Shown piece by piece: positions 30,490 to 40,472 of a stretch of DNA of 64,000 bases. Each line of letters opens with the position of its first letter. The stretch's first letter is position 1. This DNA comes from Sporosarcina globispora (GTDB lineage Bacteria > Bacillota > Bacilli > Bacillales > Cytobacillaceae): contig NZ_LGUF01000007.1 of assembly GCF_001274725.1 (NCBI RefSeq), positions 2,521,282 through 2,585,281 on the forward strand, read 5' to 3'. The notes beneath the pieces were generated by a model. That model worked only from the letters and a program-made list of their open reading frames with translations. It was not told the origin of the DNA and made no database searches. The translations under genes were made by a program, and so were the position numbers.

Positions 30490-31848
30490 TTGAAAAAGAA
30501 ATTTTTGATTAAAACTGCATTAGCAGGGGCATTAGTAATCTCTGCTGGAGGCACAACAGCACTCGCGCATGACGAGTTCAGCGGAGGTATTGAAAAAGGC
30601 GATAGTCTGGCCGGTGTTGAATTAGCAGTTCCATTGCTTGAGGGCAGCAAGAATACAGGAAATCTTCAAGAAGTAGCGGCTGTTTCGCTGAAAGAAGTTA
30701 AAGAGGGAGTACAAAATTCATCGGGTGATGTTTATGCGCATAAAGGCTTTGCCTATGTGGGCACACATACTAAGAATGGCGGTGAAGGCGGAGTACGTGT
30801 TTTTGATATGAAAGACCCTTCAAATCCTGTGGAAGTGTCGTCATTTGCTCATATTCCAGGGACTTGGCAGGAAAAAGTAATTGTAAAAACTGTGAATACA
30901 AAATACTTTAAAGGTGATTTGGCTGCAGTCAGCGTTCAAAAGGTGGATCGCACTAACCCAAATGCAAAAGGAGGATTTGTATTATATGATGTAACAAATC
31001 CCCGTGAGCCAAAGGAGCTGGGATTCTGGGAAGATACATCGGGTGCAAGGGGGACACATGAACTTTACCTGACAGTTCAAGGGAATAATGTTTATGTGCT
31101 GACTGCAAATTGCTATGCCGATCTTTATTCTCATGGAGAGAAGATGGATGTTAATATTGTAGATGTTTCAAAACCTTCAACACCTGAAACAATTTATGAA
31201 TTTAATCCGCGCAATTATATCCCTGAAATTAGTGATGATAATTATGACGGGTATAATTGGACTGATGAACAAGGAATTAAAAGGGCAGCATTTGCACATA
31301 GCGTCAAAACAGATGGAACTGGCAAAACAGCTTTCCTTTCCTACTGGGATCTGGGAACAATCATGCTTGATATCAGCGATGCCAAAAATCCGGTATATCT
31401 TGGGAGAACAGATTTCGCCAACGATGTTCAGGGAGCTGCTCATTCTATGGATCTAGCCAAAGGCGGAAATGTGCTTATTGAGACAAGGGAGGTATTTGGA
31501 CCAACCAGAGAGGGCTTTGAGAGTGCCTATGGCTACACAATGATTTATGATATTAAAGATAAGGCGAACCCAAAGCTTCTTAGCACCTTTAGAACTGATT
31601 TCACTGAGAAGATTCCTGGAGGAGCAACGGTCCACGATCCAAAGGTTCAGGGAAACACATTGTACCTCTCTCATTATGCAGGAGGTGTAAGGACAGTTGA
31701 TATTACAGACCCGTCCAATCCGGAAGAAATTGGTGTCTATATTCCAAGCAAGTCTAACATTTGGGGTGTATTCGTAGATCGCAATTATGTACTCGCATCC
31801 GATATGGGTTCTGGACTGAAAGTTCTGCAAAAGAACGGCAGCCAATAA
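30490..31848 (+). CDS. Secreted LVIVD-repeat beta-propeller protein
   Basis: 452 aa. The signal peptide ends near residue 26 (GTTALAHDE). The rest is built from repeats ending in V-x-D-[VIM]-x-[DN]-P-[SR]-x-P, such as VFDMKDPSNPVE, LYDVTNPREPKE, IVDVSKPSTPE, MLDISDAKNP and TVDITDPSNPEE. These LVIVD repeats are thought to form beta-propellers on the cell surface. Ligand or activity is unknown. The TTG at 30490 follows AAGGGGG. It is monocistronic with a strong terminator. Confidence 0.82.
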   Translation: MKKKFLIKTALAGALVISAGGTTALAHDEFSGGIEKGDSLAGVELAVPLLEGSKNTGNLQEVAAVSLKEVKEGVQNSSGDVYAHKGFAYVGTHTKNGGEGGVRVFDMKDPSNPVEVSSFAHIPGTWQEKVIVKTVNTKYFKGDLAAVSVQKVDRTNPNAKGGFVLYDVTNPREPKELGFWEDTSGARGTHELYLTVQGNNVYVLTANCYADLYSHGEKMDVNIVDVSKPSTPETIYEFNPRNYIPEISDDNYDGYNWTDEQGIKRAAFAHSVKTDGTGKTAFLSYWDLGTIMLDISDAKNPVYLGRTDFANDVQGAAHSMDLAKGGNVLIETREVFGPTREGFESAYGYTMIYDIKDKANPKLLSTFRTDFTEKIPGGATVHDPKVQGNTLYLSHYAGGVRTVDITDPSNPEEIGVYIPSKSNIWGVFVDRNYVLASDMGSGLKVLQKNGSQ

Positions 31849-31855
31849 TATTTTT

Positions 31856-31890
31856 AAAAAAAGGAGTCCCCGTGGGAGGCTCCTTTTTTT
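31856..31890 (+). terminator. Intrinsic terminator
   Basis: AAAAAAAGGAG paired with CTCCTTTTTTT around an inner CCCC/GGG hairpin. Confidence 0.88.
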
Positions 31891-32135
31891 TGATATCTTC
31901 TAAAAAAAGGAGGTTTTAATGATATTCTATTAACCTGACAAGGAAAAGGTTTTGTGAAAACTGCCTCAAGAGAAATTTATCATATAAATTTTAAATTACA
32001 GAGTTATTCTAGATGCTTTAGCTTTCCTTTTTCGCGGCTAAGCAGTATAGCTGAAGCTAATGGCAAAATCAATTGCAAGAACCAATGTCCATATTCTGAC
32101 TAATCCCTGGAGACTTTCAGTTCGCAGCCGTTTTT

Positions 32136-32163
32136 TTGTCTGCTATTATCTTTTTATTAGAAT
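32136..32163 (+). promoter_or_regulatory. Putative promoter of fdhF
   Basis: TTGTCT (32136-32141), 16-nt spacer, TAGAAT (32158-32163), about 95 nt before the fdhF start. Nothing else recognisable was found in the 31891-32253 gap. Confidence 0.4.
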
Positions 32164-32262
32164 GCATGGAGTCATCTGCCAATATTATTAACTAAACGTT
32201 TAACTATTTCTTACCAGGGTAGTGAAAACCTAAGGAACTGATTCATTGAAAGGATGATTGAT

Positions 32263-35220
32263 TTGCCAGCATCTCTCAATATAAAGATAAATGGTATAGA
32301 AATGAAAGCAAAGCAGGATCAAACCGTTTTGCAATTATTAAATGATAGTTCGATTGAAATCCCTCAGGTTTGCTTCCATCCGAGCCTGGGACCAATAGAA
32401 ACCTGTGATACCTGTATGGTGTCTGTAAACGGTGAATTCGTAAGATCATGTTCCACAAAAATTAAAGAAGGAGATGCAATTGACACTGTGCACCCTGATG
32501 TAAAACAGGCGCAGACCATTGCCATGGATAAGATTCTCTTTAATCATGAACTGTATTGTACGGTTTGCGATTATAACAATGGGGGATGTGAAATACATAA
32601 TACGGTTAAAGCGATGAAAATCAATCACCAAAGCATCCCATTTGATCAAAAACCATATGAAAAGGATGAGTCGCATCCATATTACAGATATGATCCGGAT
32701 CAGTGCATTCTTTGCGGAAGATGTGTTGAAGCATGTCAGGACGTCCAGGTTACTGAAACACTTACGATTGATTGGGAGCGGAAAAGACCCAGGGTTATCT
32801 GGGATAACGATGTTCCCATTAACGAGTCTTCATGCGTTTCCTGTGGACACTGCTCCACTGTTTGTCCATGTAATGCCATAATGGAGAAGGGAATAGAAGG
32901 GGAAGCAGGATTTCTGACTGCCATAGCAAAAGACACGCTTCGTCCAATGATTGAAATCACTAAAAATGTTGAAACAGGATATGGATCCATCCTGGCCATT
33001 TCTGATATGGAAGCAGCCATGCGAGAAGAAAAAATAAAAAAGACAAAAACAGTCTGTACATATTGCGGAGTCGGATGCAGCTTTGATGTATGGACGAAGG
33101 GAAGGAAAATACTGAAGGTGGAGCCTCAGGCAGAAGCGCCTGCCAACGGAATATCAACATGTGTAAAAGGGAAGTTTGGCTGGGACTTTGTGAATAGTGA
33201 GGAACGATTAACGAAACCTTTAATCAGAGAAGGCGAATCATTCCGTGAAGCAGAATGGGACGAAGCTCTGGACCTGATTGCAGTGAAATTCACGGAGATT
33301 AAAGAACAGTATGGCCCAGATGCATTGAGCTTTATTACGTCCTCTAAATGTACCAATGAGGAATCCTATTTAATGCAGAAGCTTGGCAGGGCAGTCATTG
33401 GAACTAACAATATTGATAACTGCTCGAGATATTGCCAGACGCCTGCAACTGTAGGCTTATTCCGAACAGTTGGATATGGCGGGGATGCTGGTTCAATCGA
33501 AGATATTAAAAACTCCGAATTAGTGCTCATTATCGGTTCCAATACGTCTGAATCCCATCCGGTTCTTTCGACTAGGGTGAAACGATCCCAGAAACTTAAT
33601 GGCCAAAAAGTAATCGTAGCTGACTTGAGGGAACATGAAATGGCAGAGCGTTCTGATCTGTTTGTGCGTCCTCGTGCTGGTAGTGATATGGTCTGGCTTT
33701 CTGCAATTACCAAATACATTATCGACCAGGGATGGGCGGACAAGAAGTTTCTGCGGGAAAAAGTAAATGGCTTGGAAGAATTTGTGATAAACCTGGAGAA
33801 CTATACGCTGGAATTTGCAGAAGAAACAACCGGCATTTCCAAAGACAATCTTATTAAAATGGCAGAAATGATCCATGAAGCCAATTCAGTTTCTGCATTA
33901 TGGGCAATGGGTGTCACACAGCATCTTGGAGGCAGTGATACAAGTACAGCTATTTCGAATCTGCTCCTCGTAACCGGAAATTATGGCAAGCCTGGTACAG
34001 GGGCGTACCCTTTAAGGGGCCATAACAATGTGCAGGGGGCAGGTGATTTTGGAAGCAGTCCTGATAATTTGCCTGGTTATCAAAAGGTTACAGATCCTGA
34101 TGAGAGAAAGAAGTTCGAGAATGCCTGGGGAGTAAAGCTTCCTGAAAAAGCCGGCATGAATAATCACGAGATGGTAGAAGGGATACATGAAGGCAAGCTG
34201 AAAGCGATGTATCTGAAGGGTGAAGACATGGGTCTTGTGGATTCAAATATCAATAATGTGCAGGCTGCTTTTGAGAAGCTTGATTTCTTTGTCGTTCAGG
34301 ACATTTTCCTTTCCCGTACAGCTGAGTTTGCGGATGTTGTGCTGCCTGCAAGCCCAAGTCTGGAAAAGGAAGGAACATTCACTAACACAGAAAGAAGAAT
34401 TCAGCGCCTTTACAAGGTGTTTGAGCCGCTTGGGGATTCAAAGCCTGACTGGCAAATTATTATTGAAGTTGCAAATCGTCTGGGCGCATGCTGGACATAT
34501 ACACACCCAAGCGAAATAATGGCTGAAGCAGCTATGCTTATGCCACTATACTCAGGTGTTACTTATGAAAGATTGGAAGGCTACAAGAGTCTGCAATGGC
34601 CGGTAGCTGAGGATGGAAAGGACAGCCCGCTCCTCTATACGGAAGGCTTTCCGTTCCCAGATGGCAAGGCAAGACTTTATCCGGTTGATTGGACTCCATC
34701 TCTGGAGTACCCATTGGAATATGATATTCATGTCAATAATGGACGTCTTCTGGAGCATTTCCATGAAGGTAATATGACATACAAATCAAAAGGAATCTCC
34801 TCGAAAACACCGGAAGTTTTCCTGGAAGTCTCACCTGAATTAGCCAGAGAGCGGGGCTTAAAGGACGGCACGCTTGTCCGTCTAACATCCCCGTATGGCA
34901 ATGTTAAAGTTAAATGCCATATAACTGATAGAGTTAAAGGAAAGGAAGTTTACCTTCCTATGAATGATAGAGGCGAAGCCGCCATAAATTTATTAACAAG
35001 CAGCTACGCCGACAAGGATACAGATACACCGGCATATAAGGAAACAAAGGTAAAGCTTGAAATCTTAAGTGAAGAAGGAATAAATCCACTTCCAAGAATT
35101 AATCACCGCTATGGCAATCCGCAGCCGCAAATTGGTGTAAATGTTCAAAAGAAATGGGCAAGAAAAGATTATGTTTTCCCGGGAGAAATGGTGGAAAAGG
35201 AGCGGAAGCAGCATGGCTAA
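32263..35220 (+). CDS. fdhF: Formate dehydrogenase, alpha subunit (FdhF/YjgC-type)
   Basis: About 985 aa, cytoplasmic. In order: 2Fe-2S ferredoxin-like domain ([15 protein letters not shown]), His-Cys-rich region ([14 protein letters not shown]), two 4Fe-4S sets ([22 protein letters not shown]), then the Mo-bisMGD domain with CTYCGVGC. The active-site residue is Cys (CSRYCQTP), not selenocysteine. The extra NuoG-like clusters suggest NAD- or quinone-linked formate oxidation to CO2. AAAGG directly abuts an ATG at 32254, so the TTG at 32263 has better spacing. The next gene starts inside its stop region. fdhD, needed to sulphurate the Mo cofactor, lies at 37304. Confidence 0.9.
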   Translation: MPASLNIKINGIEMKAKQDQTVLQLLNDSSIEIPQVCFHPSLGPIETCDTCMVSVNGEFVRSCSTKIKEGDAIDTVHPDVKQAQTIAMDKILFNHELYCTVCDYNNGGCEIHNTVKAMKINHQSIPFDQKPYEKDESHPYYRYDPDQCILCGRCVEACQDVQVTETLTIDWERKRPRVIWDNDVPINESSCVSCGHCSTVCPCNAIMEKGIEGEAGFLTAIAKDTLRPMIEITKNVETGYGSILAISDMEAAMREEKIKKTKTVCTYCGVGCSFDVWTKGRKILKVEPQAEAPANGISTCVKGKFGWDFVNSEERLTKPLIREGESFREAEWDEALDLIAVKFTEIKEQYGPDALSFITSSKCTNEESYLMQKLGRAVIGTNNIDNCSRYCQTPATVGLFRTVGYGGDAGSIEDIKNSELVLIIGSNTSESHPVLSTRVKRSQKLNGQKVIVADLREHEMAERSDLFVRPRAGSDMVWLSAITKYIIDQGWADKKFLREKVNGLEEFVINLENYTLEFAEETTGISKDNLIKMAEMIHEANSVSALWAMGVTQHLGGSDTSTAISNLLLVTGNYGKPGTGAYPLRGHNNVQGAGDFGSSPDNLPGYQKVTDPDERKKFENAWGVKLPEKAGMNNHEMVEGIHEGKLKAMYLKGEDMGLVDSNINNVQAAFEKLDFFVVQDIFLSRTAEFADVVLPASPSLEKEGTFTNTERRIQRLYKVFEPLGDSKPDWQIIIEVANRLGACWTYTHPSEIMAEAAMLMPLYSGVTYERLEGYKSLQWPVAEDGKDSPLLYTEGFPFPDGKARLYPVDWTPSLEYPLEYDIHVNNGRLLEHFHEGNMTYKSKGISSKTPEVFLEVSPELARERGLKDGTLVRLTSPYGNVKVKCHITDRVKGKEVYLPMNDRGEAAINLLTSSYADKDTDTPAYKETKVKLEILSEEGINPLPRINHRYGNPQPQIGVNVQKKWARKDYVFPGEMVEKERKQHG

Positions 35221-35779
35221 AGCTATTAATAAAATCAAGCGCTTTGAGTTAAGCCACGAGGACAAACGGAAAAAAGACCTGGAAGAAGTGGAGAATGCCC
35301 TGATCGATAATAAGGAACCCATTCTCGAGCTTCTTACAGCAGTCGGCCATATGCATGATCGGGGAGTTCTCTCACTATTAAATGGCTTATTTGGACAGGG
35401 AGATAAAGTATTGAATGTCCTTGTTAAAGCATTAGACAAACCAGAAGCTGCAAATACGATTAAAAACCTGCTCCTTATGGTTGGAACCCTTGGCACTATT
35501 AATGTCCAGCAGCTTGAGCCTCTGCTGTTAAAATTAAATTCCGGTGTTGCCCGAGTTGCGGAAAATAAAGAAACGGATGAAAAAACAAGCTACTTTGATC
35601 TTGTTAAGGCATTGAAAGATCCAGAAGTCAATCGGGCCGTCACCCTTCTGATCACTTTCCTAAAAGGAATGGGAGAAGATACAAGCGCCATGGAAAGGAA
35701 TACCCAGCTTCCTGAAGATCAAAAGATGCACAAAATGGAGAACAATGATAGAGAGGTCCCTCCTAATAAAAGAGAATGA
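35213..35779 (+). CDS. DUF1641 protein (YjgD/YrhD-like), formate dehydrogenase partner
   Basis: 188 aa. The DUF1641 core is recognisable: [27 protein letters not shown], then [13 protein letters not shown] and [14 protein letters not shown]. In Bacilli this gene follows the YjgC/YrhE-type fdh gene. Its role is not established; an accessory or electron-transfer function is likely from the strict pairing. The ATG at 35213 overlaps the fdhF stop by 8 nt, with AAAAGGAG about 10 nt upstream. The longer frame from 35141 is only the coding shadow of fdhF. A terminator follows. Confidence 0.85.
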   Translation: MAKAINKIKRFELSHEDKRKKDLEEVENALIDNKEPILELLTAVGHMHDRGVLSLLNGLFGQGDKVLNVLVKALDKPEAANTIKNLLLMVGTLGTINVQQLEPLLLKLNSGVARVAENKETDEKTSYFDLVKALKDPEVNRAVTLLITFLKGMGEDTSAMERNTQLPEDQKMHKMENNDREVPPNKRE

Positions 35780-35785
35780 TAGAAG

Positions 35786-35817
35786 CCAGTGACCATTATT
35801 TAAGGTCACTGGTTTTT
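35786..35817 (+). terminator. Intrinsic terminator
   Basis: Perfect 9-bp stem CCAGTGACC/GGTCACTGG followed by five T. Confidence 0.9.
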
Positions 35818-36009
35818 CTATTAGAAAACGATAAAAATAGGCAAATGGTCTTAAATATTGACAATATTCTCTTAAATATCAATTTTATAGCAAAATTTTT
35901 GTGGAAATATGGAAAATCATGTACTAGAATGGCAATATAGGAAAGTAAATTAATTAGTCAAACCCAATACATACATCATATGAGAAAGTATTAGAAAGAG
36001 GGTAATCAA

Positions 36010-36909
36010 GTGGGCATTATAAATGAAGATAGTTTCATTGAAACAGTCCACATGAAAGGGTTGCAAATCTCCTTGATTGCTTCGGGGGATGGGACGGAAA
36101 TTATTTATCATAAGCTGGATTCAGGTACAATGTGGGGAATCGAACCCCAAGAAGGCTGGGAAGCTTTAGAATATTTATGTGTACTTTCAGGGGAATTGAT
36201 TCTTAGAAATGGAAATGATACCAAGACAATAAAAAAAGGGAGTTCTTTTTTTAGGGCACCAGTAGAAAAACATTATGTATTTGAGGCAGCAGCTGCTACA
36301 GAATTTCTTTATGTTACTTCGAGGCAAGTTTTTTTTCATTATAGCAAGGTAACAAAGGAAATGATGGAGTTATCTATATCTATAGAAGAAAAAGACGGAT
36401 ACACTAGAGACCACTGCCAAAGAATTAATAAACTCTCAATGTTGGTTGGAAAGGCATTAGAGTTAGAATCTAAGCAACTAGTAAACTTGAATTTAGCCTC
36501 TTTTCTTCACGATGTTGGGAAGTTACGTATTCCTCTCGAAATATTGCAAAAGCCTGGAAAACTCACTTCAGAGGAATGGGAGATAATGAAAAAGCATTCC
36601 GCGTTCGGAAGAGAGATACTAGAGGAAACCGGACTGCCGCTATTGATTGACGCTGGGAAAGTAGTCGAGCAGCATCATGAAAGATTTGATGGAGAAGGTT
36701 ATCCTCACGGATTGAAAGGCAGCGAGATTTCTACTGAAGCATCGATAATTTCAATTATTGATGCTTATGATGCTATTACGTCCGATAGAGTATACAAAAG
36801 GGGCAGGAGTAAGGAAGAAGCAAAAACTGAATTATTGAAATGCCGGGGAACCATGTATCATCCGGAAATTCTGGATGTTTTCCTGGCACTTATAGATCAT
36901 TTAAATTAA
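36010..36909 (+). CDS. Cupin-HD-GYP domain protein, putative phosphodiesterase/phosphohydrolase
   Basis: 299 aa. Residues 1-110 form a cupin-like beta-barrel (WEALEYLCVLSGELILRNG, then SFFRAPVEKHYVFEA). Residues about 125-290 are an HD-GYP-type domain with the HD pair in FLHDVGKLRIP, a second His in KHSAFG, HH in EQHHERFDGEGYPHGLKG and the D in IIDAYDAIT. HD-GYP enzymes usually hydrolyse cyclic di-GMP; the cupin may sense a small ligand. No receiver domain is present. The GTG at 36010 follows AAAGAGGG. It is 12 nt upstream of a small secreted-protein gene. Activity and ligand unproven. Confidence 0.78.
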   Translation: MGIINEDSFIETVHMKGLQISLIASGDGTEIIYHKLDSGTMWGIEPQEGWEALEYLCVLSGELILRNGNDTKTIKKGSSFFRAPVEKHYVFEAAAATEFLYVTSRQVFFHYSKVTKEMMELSISIEEKDGYTRDHCQRINKLSMLVGKALELESKQLVNLNLASFLHDVGKLRIPLEILQKPGKLTSEEWEIMKKHSAFGREILEETGLPLLIDAGKVVEQHHERFDGEGYPHGLKGSEISTEASIISIIDAYDAITSDRVYKRGRSKEEAKTELLKCRGTMYHPEILDVFLALIDHLN

Positions 36910-36921
36910 TGGGGGGAAAAA

Positions 36922-37245
36922 ATGAAAAAGATAGGATTTCTTTTAATGGCAGTGTTATTAACAACTGCTTTGGGAATTAAAACCGCGGAGGCTGCATATT
37001 TGCCGGAGTATGATAAATTTGTTGAAGTTTCCTATAAGGATGCAAGGAAGATTGCTGATTTGCTGGGATTGAAAGATGTCCCATTGGGGGAGGAAACAGC
37101 AAGGTTATCTTTTGAAATGCAAGAAAATCTAATCGCAAAAATTGAAGTAATTCTTAAGACAGAGATAGATCATTATTATATTTGGTTAACAGTTGATGGA
37201 CAACCTGTATTAGGAATTGATCCTCCAGTTCCATTATATAATTAA
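36922..37245 (+). CDS. Secreted hypothetical protein, 107 aa
   Basis: Unrecognised. A clear Sec signal peptide (MKKIGFLLMAVLLTTALGIK, cleavage after AEA near residue 24) leads to an 83-residue mature part (AYLPEYDKFVEVSYKDARK, then ILKTEIDHYYIWLTVDG), probably a small alpha-beta domain. GGGG precedes the ATG by 6 nt. It lies 12 nt after the cupin-HD-GYP gene and is presumably cotranscribed. Confidence 0.6.
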   Translation: MKKIGFLLMAVLLTTALGIKTAEAAYLPEYDKFVEVSYKDARKIADLLGLKDVPLGEETARLSFEMQENLIAKIEVILKTEIDHYYIWLTVDGQPVLGIDPPVPLYN

Positions 37246-37267
37246 ATATACTTCAGTGAATATTTTA

Positions 37268-37299
37268 GAGGGTGCCCCTACCTATTGGGACACCCTCTT
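37268..37299. terminator. Bidirectional terminator
   Basis: GAGGGTG/CACCCTC stem continuing into CCCC/GGG. It sits between convergent genes. Confidence 0.7.
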
Positions 37300-37303
37300 A
37301 CTA

Positions 37304-38101
37304 TTAATTTTCCTCTTCTGAAACAATCCTTTCCGGATGAGAATAAACATTGAATGACTGCCCGCGGATGAAGCCAACAGCTGTAATGTTGAGATCTTCT
37401 GCCAGCTTTATGGCAAGATCAGTCGGAGCTGATTTGGAAAGGATGATGCCAACTCCGATTTTGGCGGCTTTAAGCAGAACTTCCGAAGAAACCCTGCCGC
37501 TGAATGCAATGACTTTATCTCTCACAGGAATCGTATTTTCAATGCAGTACCCAAGGATTTTATCTAAGGCATTATGGCGGCCGATGTCTGTTCTGCTGAC
37601 AATCATTTCTTCTGCAGAAAATAAGGCAGCATTATGTACTCCGCCGGTTTCTTGAAATGTGAGACTTCCATCCTGAAGCTGTTTCATATATGAGATGCAC
37701 TGATAAGGTGTCAATGTCAGCTTTGAAGTAGAAGTTCTGGCTGTCCTGGCATCATTATGAAAGTAAAATTGCCTGCTCTTTCCGCAGCATGAACCAATAA
37801 ACCGTTTGGAGTGGAACTCATGGCTTGCAGTAGAAGTTTGTATATGTAACTCTACATATGCAAATCCTTTGCTTTCATCTATGTGAATATCCTTGATTTC
37901 CTCATATCTCCTAATAAAGCCTTCTGAAGCCAAAAAGCCAATTGTCAATTCACGAATATTCTCTGGGCTGCAGACCATTGTGGCGAATTCTTCTCCATTT
38001 AGATGAATTGTGAGAGGATGTTCCGAAACAATAGAATCATCTGCTTCCTGCAGAACTCCATTTTGAAATCTGACAATTTTCCTGCTGCTTAGAATATCCA
38101 T
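37304..38101 (-). CDS. fdhD: Formate dehydrogenase accessory sulphurtransferase FdhD
   Basis: 265 aa. FdhD takes sulphur from a cysteine desulphurase and puts it on the Mo-bisMGD cofactor of formate dehydrogenase. Family motifs are present: HLNGEEFATMVCSPENIRELTIGFLASEG near the start, the reactive cysteines in GSCCGKS (near 120), then GGVHNAALF, DIGRHNALDKILGY and the SGRVSSEVLLKAAK loop. The ATG at 38101 has AGGAGG 7 nt upstream; the longer frame to 38146 has none. It should serve fdhF at 32263 and perhaps the other Mo enzyme. Confidence 0.92.
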   Translation of the reverse strand: MDILSSRKIVRFQNGVLQEADDSIVSEHPLTIHLNGEEFATMVCSPENIRELTIGFLASEGFIRRYEEIKDIHIDESKGFAYVELHIQTSTASHEFHSKRFIGSCCGKSRQFYFHNDARTARTSTSKLTLTPYQCISYMKQLQDGSLTFQETGGVHNAALFSAEEMIVSRTDIGRHNALDKILGYCIENTIPVRDKVIAFSGRVSSEVLLKAAKIGVGIILSKSAPTDLAIKLAEDLNITAVGFIRGQSFNVYSHPERIVSEEEN

Positions 38102-38181
38102 AATTCTTCCTCCTAGAACCTTTCGACTAAAAAAATAATAGCACATAACCTCTTTTAAACAGGAAATTAAGTTTATTTAGT

Positions 38182-38210
38182 TTGACAATTATTGTATTAA
38201 TTGATTAACT
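38182..38210 (+). promoter_or_regulatory. Putative promoter of the DUF2294 gene
   Basis: TTGACA (38182-38187), 17-nt spacer, TTAACT (38205-38210). Confidence 0.4.
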
Positions 38211-38234
38211 TATTAAAGTGAAACCTGCATTGGA

Positions 38235-38258
38235 CATGTATAAATGGAATTATACATG
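38235..38258 (+). promoter_or_regulatory. 24-bp palindromic operator
   Basis: Perfect inverted repeat CATGTATAA-N6-TTATACATG, 27 nt before the start of the DUF2294 gene and just after a putative promoter. No regulator gene adjoins it, so the binding protein is unknown. It may also be read as an RNA hairpin. Confidence 0.55.
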
Positions 38259-38284
38259 ATAATAGGGTATATGAGGGTTGGAAA

Positions 38285-38644
38285 ATGAATAAGTATGAAG
38301 CGGAATTTAGTAATTTAGTGCGCTCCTTCAGAAAAAAACATATGGGCAAAGGGCCAAGCAAAGTTAGGACAACTTTCTGCAAAAATTGGGCTATATGTGA
38401 AATGGAAGGTAATTTATCTCCTGTTGAAAAATTTATAGCAAGTGCAGACGAGGGGAAACAAATGCTCCGGGCAGCCAGAACAGAAATGGTCAAGGAAATG
38501 TATAAAAAAAACCGGCCGGCAGAAATGGAAGAATTTTTGCAGGCAAGGCTAGTAGACTTGTTTGTGGATATTGATATTGAACGGGATTTTGGAATGTCAG
38601 TATTCGTGTTCGACCAGGATATACAAAGCAAGTTTACTGATTAA
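38285..38644 (+). CDS. DUF2294 domain-containing protein, 119 aa
   Basis: Soluble cytoplasmic protein. It has the DUF2294 pattern: N-terminal VRSFRKKHMGKGPSKVRTTF, then GNLSPVEKFIASADEGKQMLRAARTEMVKEMY and a C-terminal VDIDIERDFGMSVFVF. The function of the family is unknown, but such genes are often beside formate dehydrogenase genes, as here. GGTTGGAAA gives only a weak ribosome site. A perfect palindrome lies just upstream. Confidence 0.75.
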   Translation: MNKYEAEFSNLVRSFRKKHMGKGPSKVRTTFCKNWAICEMEGNLSPVEKFIASADEGKQMLRAARTEMVKEMYKKNRPAEMEEFLQARLVDLFVDIDIERDFGMSVFVFDQDIQSKFTD

Positions 38645-38662
38645 AGTATGAATCTATCATGA

Positions 38663-38708
38663 AAGACTGAACTCTGGATAATTTAATCCGGATTTCAGTC
38701 TTTTTTTA
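38663..38708 (+). terminator. Intrinsic terminator
   Basis: Outer stem AAGACTGAA/TTCAGTCTT with inner CCGGAT/ATCTGG-like pairing, then a T run. Confidence 0.8.
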
Positions 38709-38817
38709 TCCTGAAATTTATACTACTGTCGTTGGATATATCCTATCAGCAAAATAGGGAATTATGTCATATGAAGATGGCGAAAAAAGGGGTTTAATGT
38801 CACGTTTGAAATGTTTT

Positions 38818-38861
38818 TGTAATATTTCTATAACAGGACTGTCAAATAAGGATGGTATAAT
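38818..38861 (+). promoter_or_regulatory. WalR-like box and extended -10 promoter of the CwlO-like gene
   Basis: TGTAAT-ATTTC-TATAAC (38818-38834) differs by one base from the WalR direct repeat TGTWAH-N5-TGTWAH. An extended -10 TGGTATAAT (to 38861) without a good -35 follows, which places the box near -42, an activator position. cwlO is a known WalR target in B. subtilis. Confidence 0.5.
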
Positions 38862-38985
38862 CCTCCATGGGAAGACAAAATTACTAGAGATTTTAGTGTG
38901 ATGGGTTCAAATCACTATACATAGTTAAATAGTTTTATATATTCATATGACCGTTTATATCAAGTACATATTAGAAAGCAGGGTA

Positions 38986-40275
38986 ATGACTTTGAAAAAA
39001 AGACTCCTCGTTTTAAATACAACTATCATCCTTGGGCTTGGAAGCGCTTTTTCAATCCCAGGTGTTAATGCCGAATCGATCAATAAGCTGGAAAATCAGA
39101 AAAATCAAATTCAGCAAGAGCGTTCCAATTTGCAGGCCACATTGGCAGACACGGATATGGAATTGGCAACTGTGCTTAAGGAAATCGCAGAGTTAAATAA
39201 TAAAATTAGTAAAGTTGAAAAGGCAATCGAAGATAATAATAAATTAATAGCAGAAACTCAATCTAAAATTGCAAGCAGTAAATCCGAAATAGATCAATTA
39301 AAAGCAGAAATGGCAATCATTCAGGAGAGAATTGACAAAAGAAGCGCTATTTTAAAACAGCGTGCACAAGCTTTCCAGGAAAGCGGCGGAACAGTCGCAT
39401 ATTTAGATGTTCTGATTGGTGCTTCCAGCTTCAGTGACTTTGTTGACCGAGTAGGAGCAGTAACCACATTTGTTCAGGCAGATAAACAATTGCTCGAAGA
39501 ACAGGAACAAGATAAAAAAGTATTTGAAGAAAAGAAAGCTGCTGTAGAAGAGGAGTTAGCTGGATTAAACAGCATGATGACCGAATTGAAAGGCATGCAG
39601 GCCAGCATGGAGGAGCAAAAACAGCAAAATAGTTCACTAATTCAGCAGTTAAAAGATAAAGAAGATTCTATTGCTGATAAGAAGGCAAAGCTTCAAAAGG
39701 AAGATATCGAACATGCTTCTATGATTGCTCAAATTGAACAAAGCATTGCGGCGCAAACAGCACCAGCGGTACAGTCAGCATCACCTGCATCACCAGGAAA
39801 AGCTTCTGCAGCTAAACAAACATCAGCTGGCCAGAAATCAAAAGAATCCAGCAGCTCTGCTACAAAACCACCTGTAAATGGAAGCAGTGCAATCAGCATT
39901 GTTACAACCGCAGGTAATAAATATATCGGAAACTCTGTTTATGTGTTTGGCGGCGGAAGAAATGCTTATGATATAGCCAATGGCAGATTCGATTGCTCAG
40001 GCTTTGTACACTGGGCATTCTCCCAGGCTGGAATTAGTGTAGGAGCCAGCACCGATTCTCTGAAATTTGCGGGACGCCAGGTTTCAACAAGCCAAATGAG
40101 AGCAGGAGATCTTGTTTTCTTTGATACTTATAAGAGGGACGGCCATGTAGGCATTTACCTTGGCGGCGGTAAATTCATCGGTTCACAAAGCTCAACGGGT
40201 GTTGCAGTTGCGAATATGTCCAGCGGTTATTGGAAAACTAATTTTAACGGCCGTGTTGTACGTGTTATAGAATAG
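38986..40275 (+). CDS. CwlO-like D,L-endopeptidase (coiled coil plus NlpC/P60)
   Basis: About 429 aa, secreted. The signal peptide ends near residue 27 (GVNAES). A long coiled coil covers about residues 28-240 (LENQKNQIQQERSNLQ and onward, heptad-rich). An Ala/Ser/Lys linker follows (to about 300). The C-terminal NlpC/P60 domain has the catalytic Cys in FDCSGFVHW and His in GHVGIYLG. It cuts D-Glu-mDAP links in peptidoglycan, as CwlO does for cell elongation with FtsEX, which contacts the coiled coil. Start at ATG 38986 or TTG 38992. A WalR-like box lies upstream. Confidence 0.85.
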   Translation: MTLKKRLLVLNTTIILGLGSAFSIPGVNAESINKLENQKNQIQQERSNLQATLADTDMELATVLKEIAELNNKISKVEKAIEDNNKLIAETQSKIASSKSEIDQLKAEMAIIQERIDKRSAILKQRAQAFQESGGTVAYLDVLIGASSFSDFVDRVGAVTTFVQADKQLLEEQEQDKKVFEEKKAAVEEELAGLNSMMTELKGMQASMEEQKQQNSSLIQQLKDKEDSIADKKAKLQKEDIEHASMIAQIEQSIAAQTAPAVQSASPASPGKASAAKQTSAGQKSKESSSSATKPPVNGSSAISIVTTAGNKYIGNSVYVFGGGRNAYDIANGRFDCSGFVHWAFSQAGISVGASTDSLKFAGRQVSTSQMRAGDLVFFDTYKRDGHVGIYLGGGKFIGSQSSTGVAVANMSSGYWKTNFNGRVVRVIE

Positions 40276-40280
40276 AAAAT

Positions 40281-40322
40281 AAAACCTGACTTTCATGTGA
40301 GAACATGGAAGTCAGGTTTTTT
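40281..40322 (+). terminator. Intrinsic terminator
   Basis: Long stem AAAACCTGACTT...AAGTCAGGTTTT with inner CATG/CATG pairing. Confidence 0.9.
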
Positions 40323-40472
40323 GTTTTATAAAGAGAGTGAAGAAGTAAATCAGATAAGAATTTTTAATAAATTCTAAATATTTTATTGATTGTTGCAATT
40401 CGCCGTGATTAAATAGTAAATAACAGGTAACTTATCAGATATGTGATGTCTGCAAAGAAAGGGGGATTGATG

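Noticed and set aside
31907..31936. AAAGGAGG followed by an ATG near 31919 upstream of fdhF
   Set aside because: The frame stops after four codons, so it is no gene and no leader-peptide pattern was seen.
32041..32254. Moco riboswitch upstream of fdhF
   Set aside because: No recognisable conserved core; only AT-rich sequence and a possible promoter.
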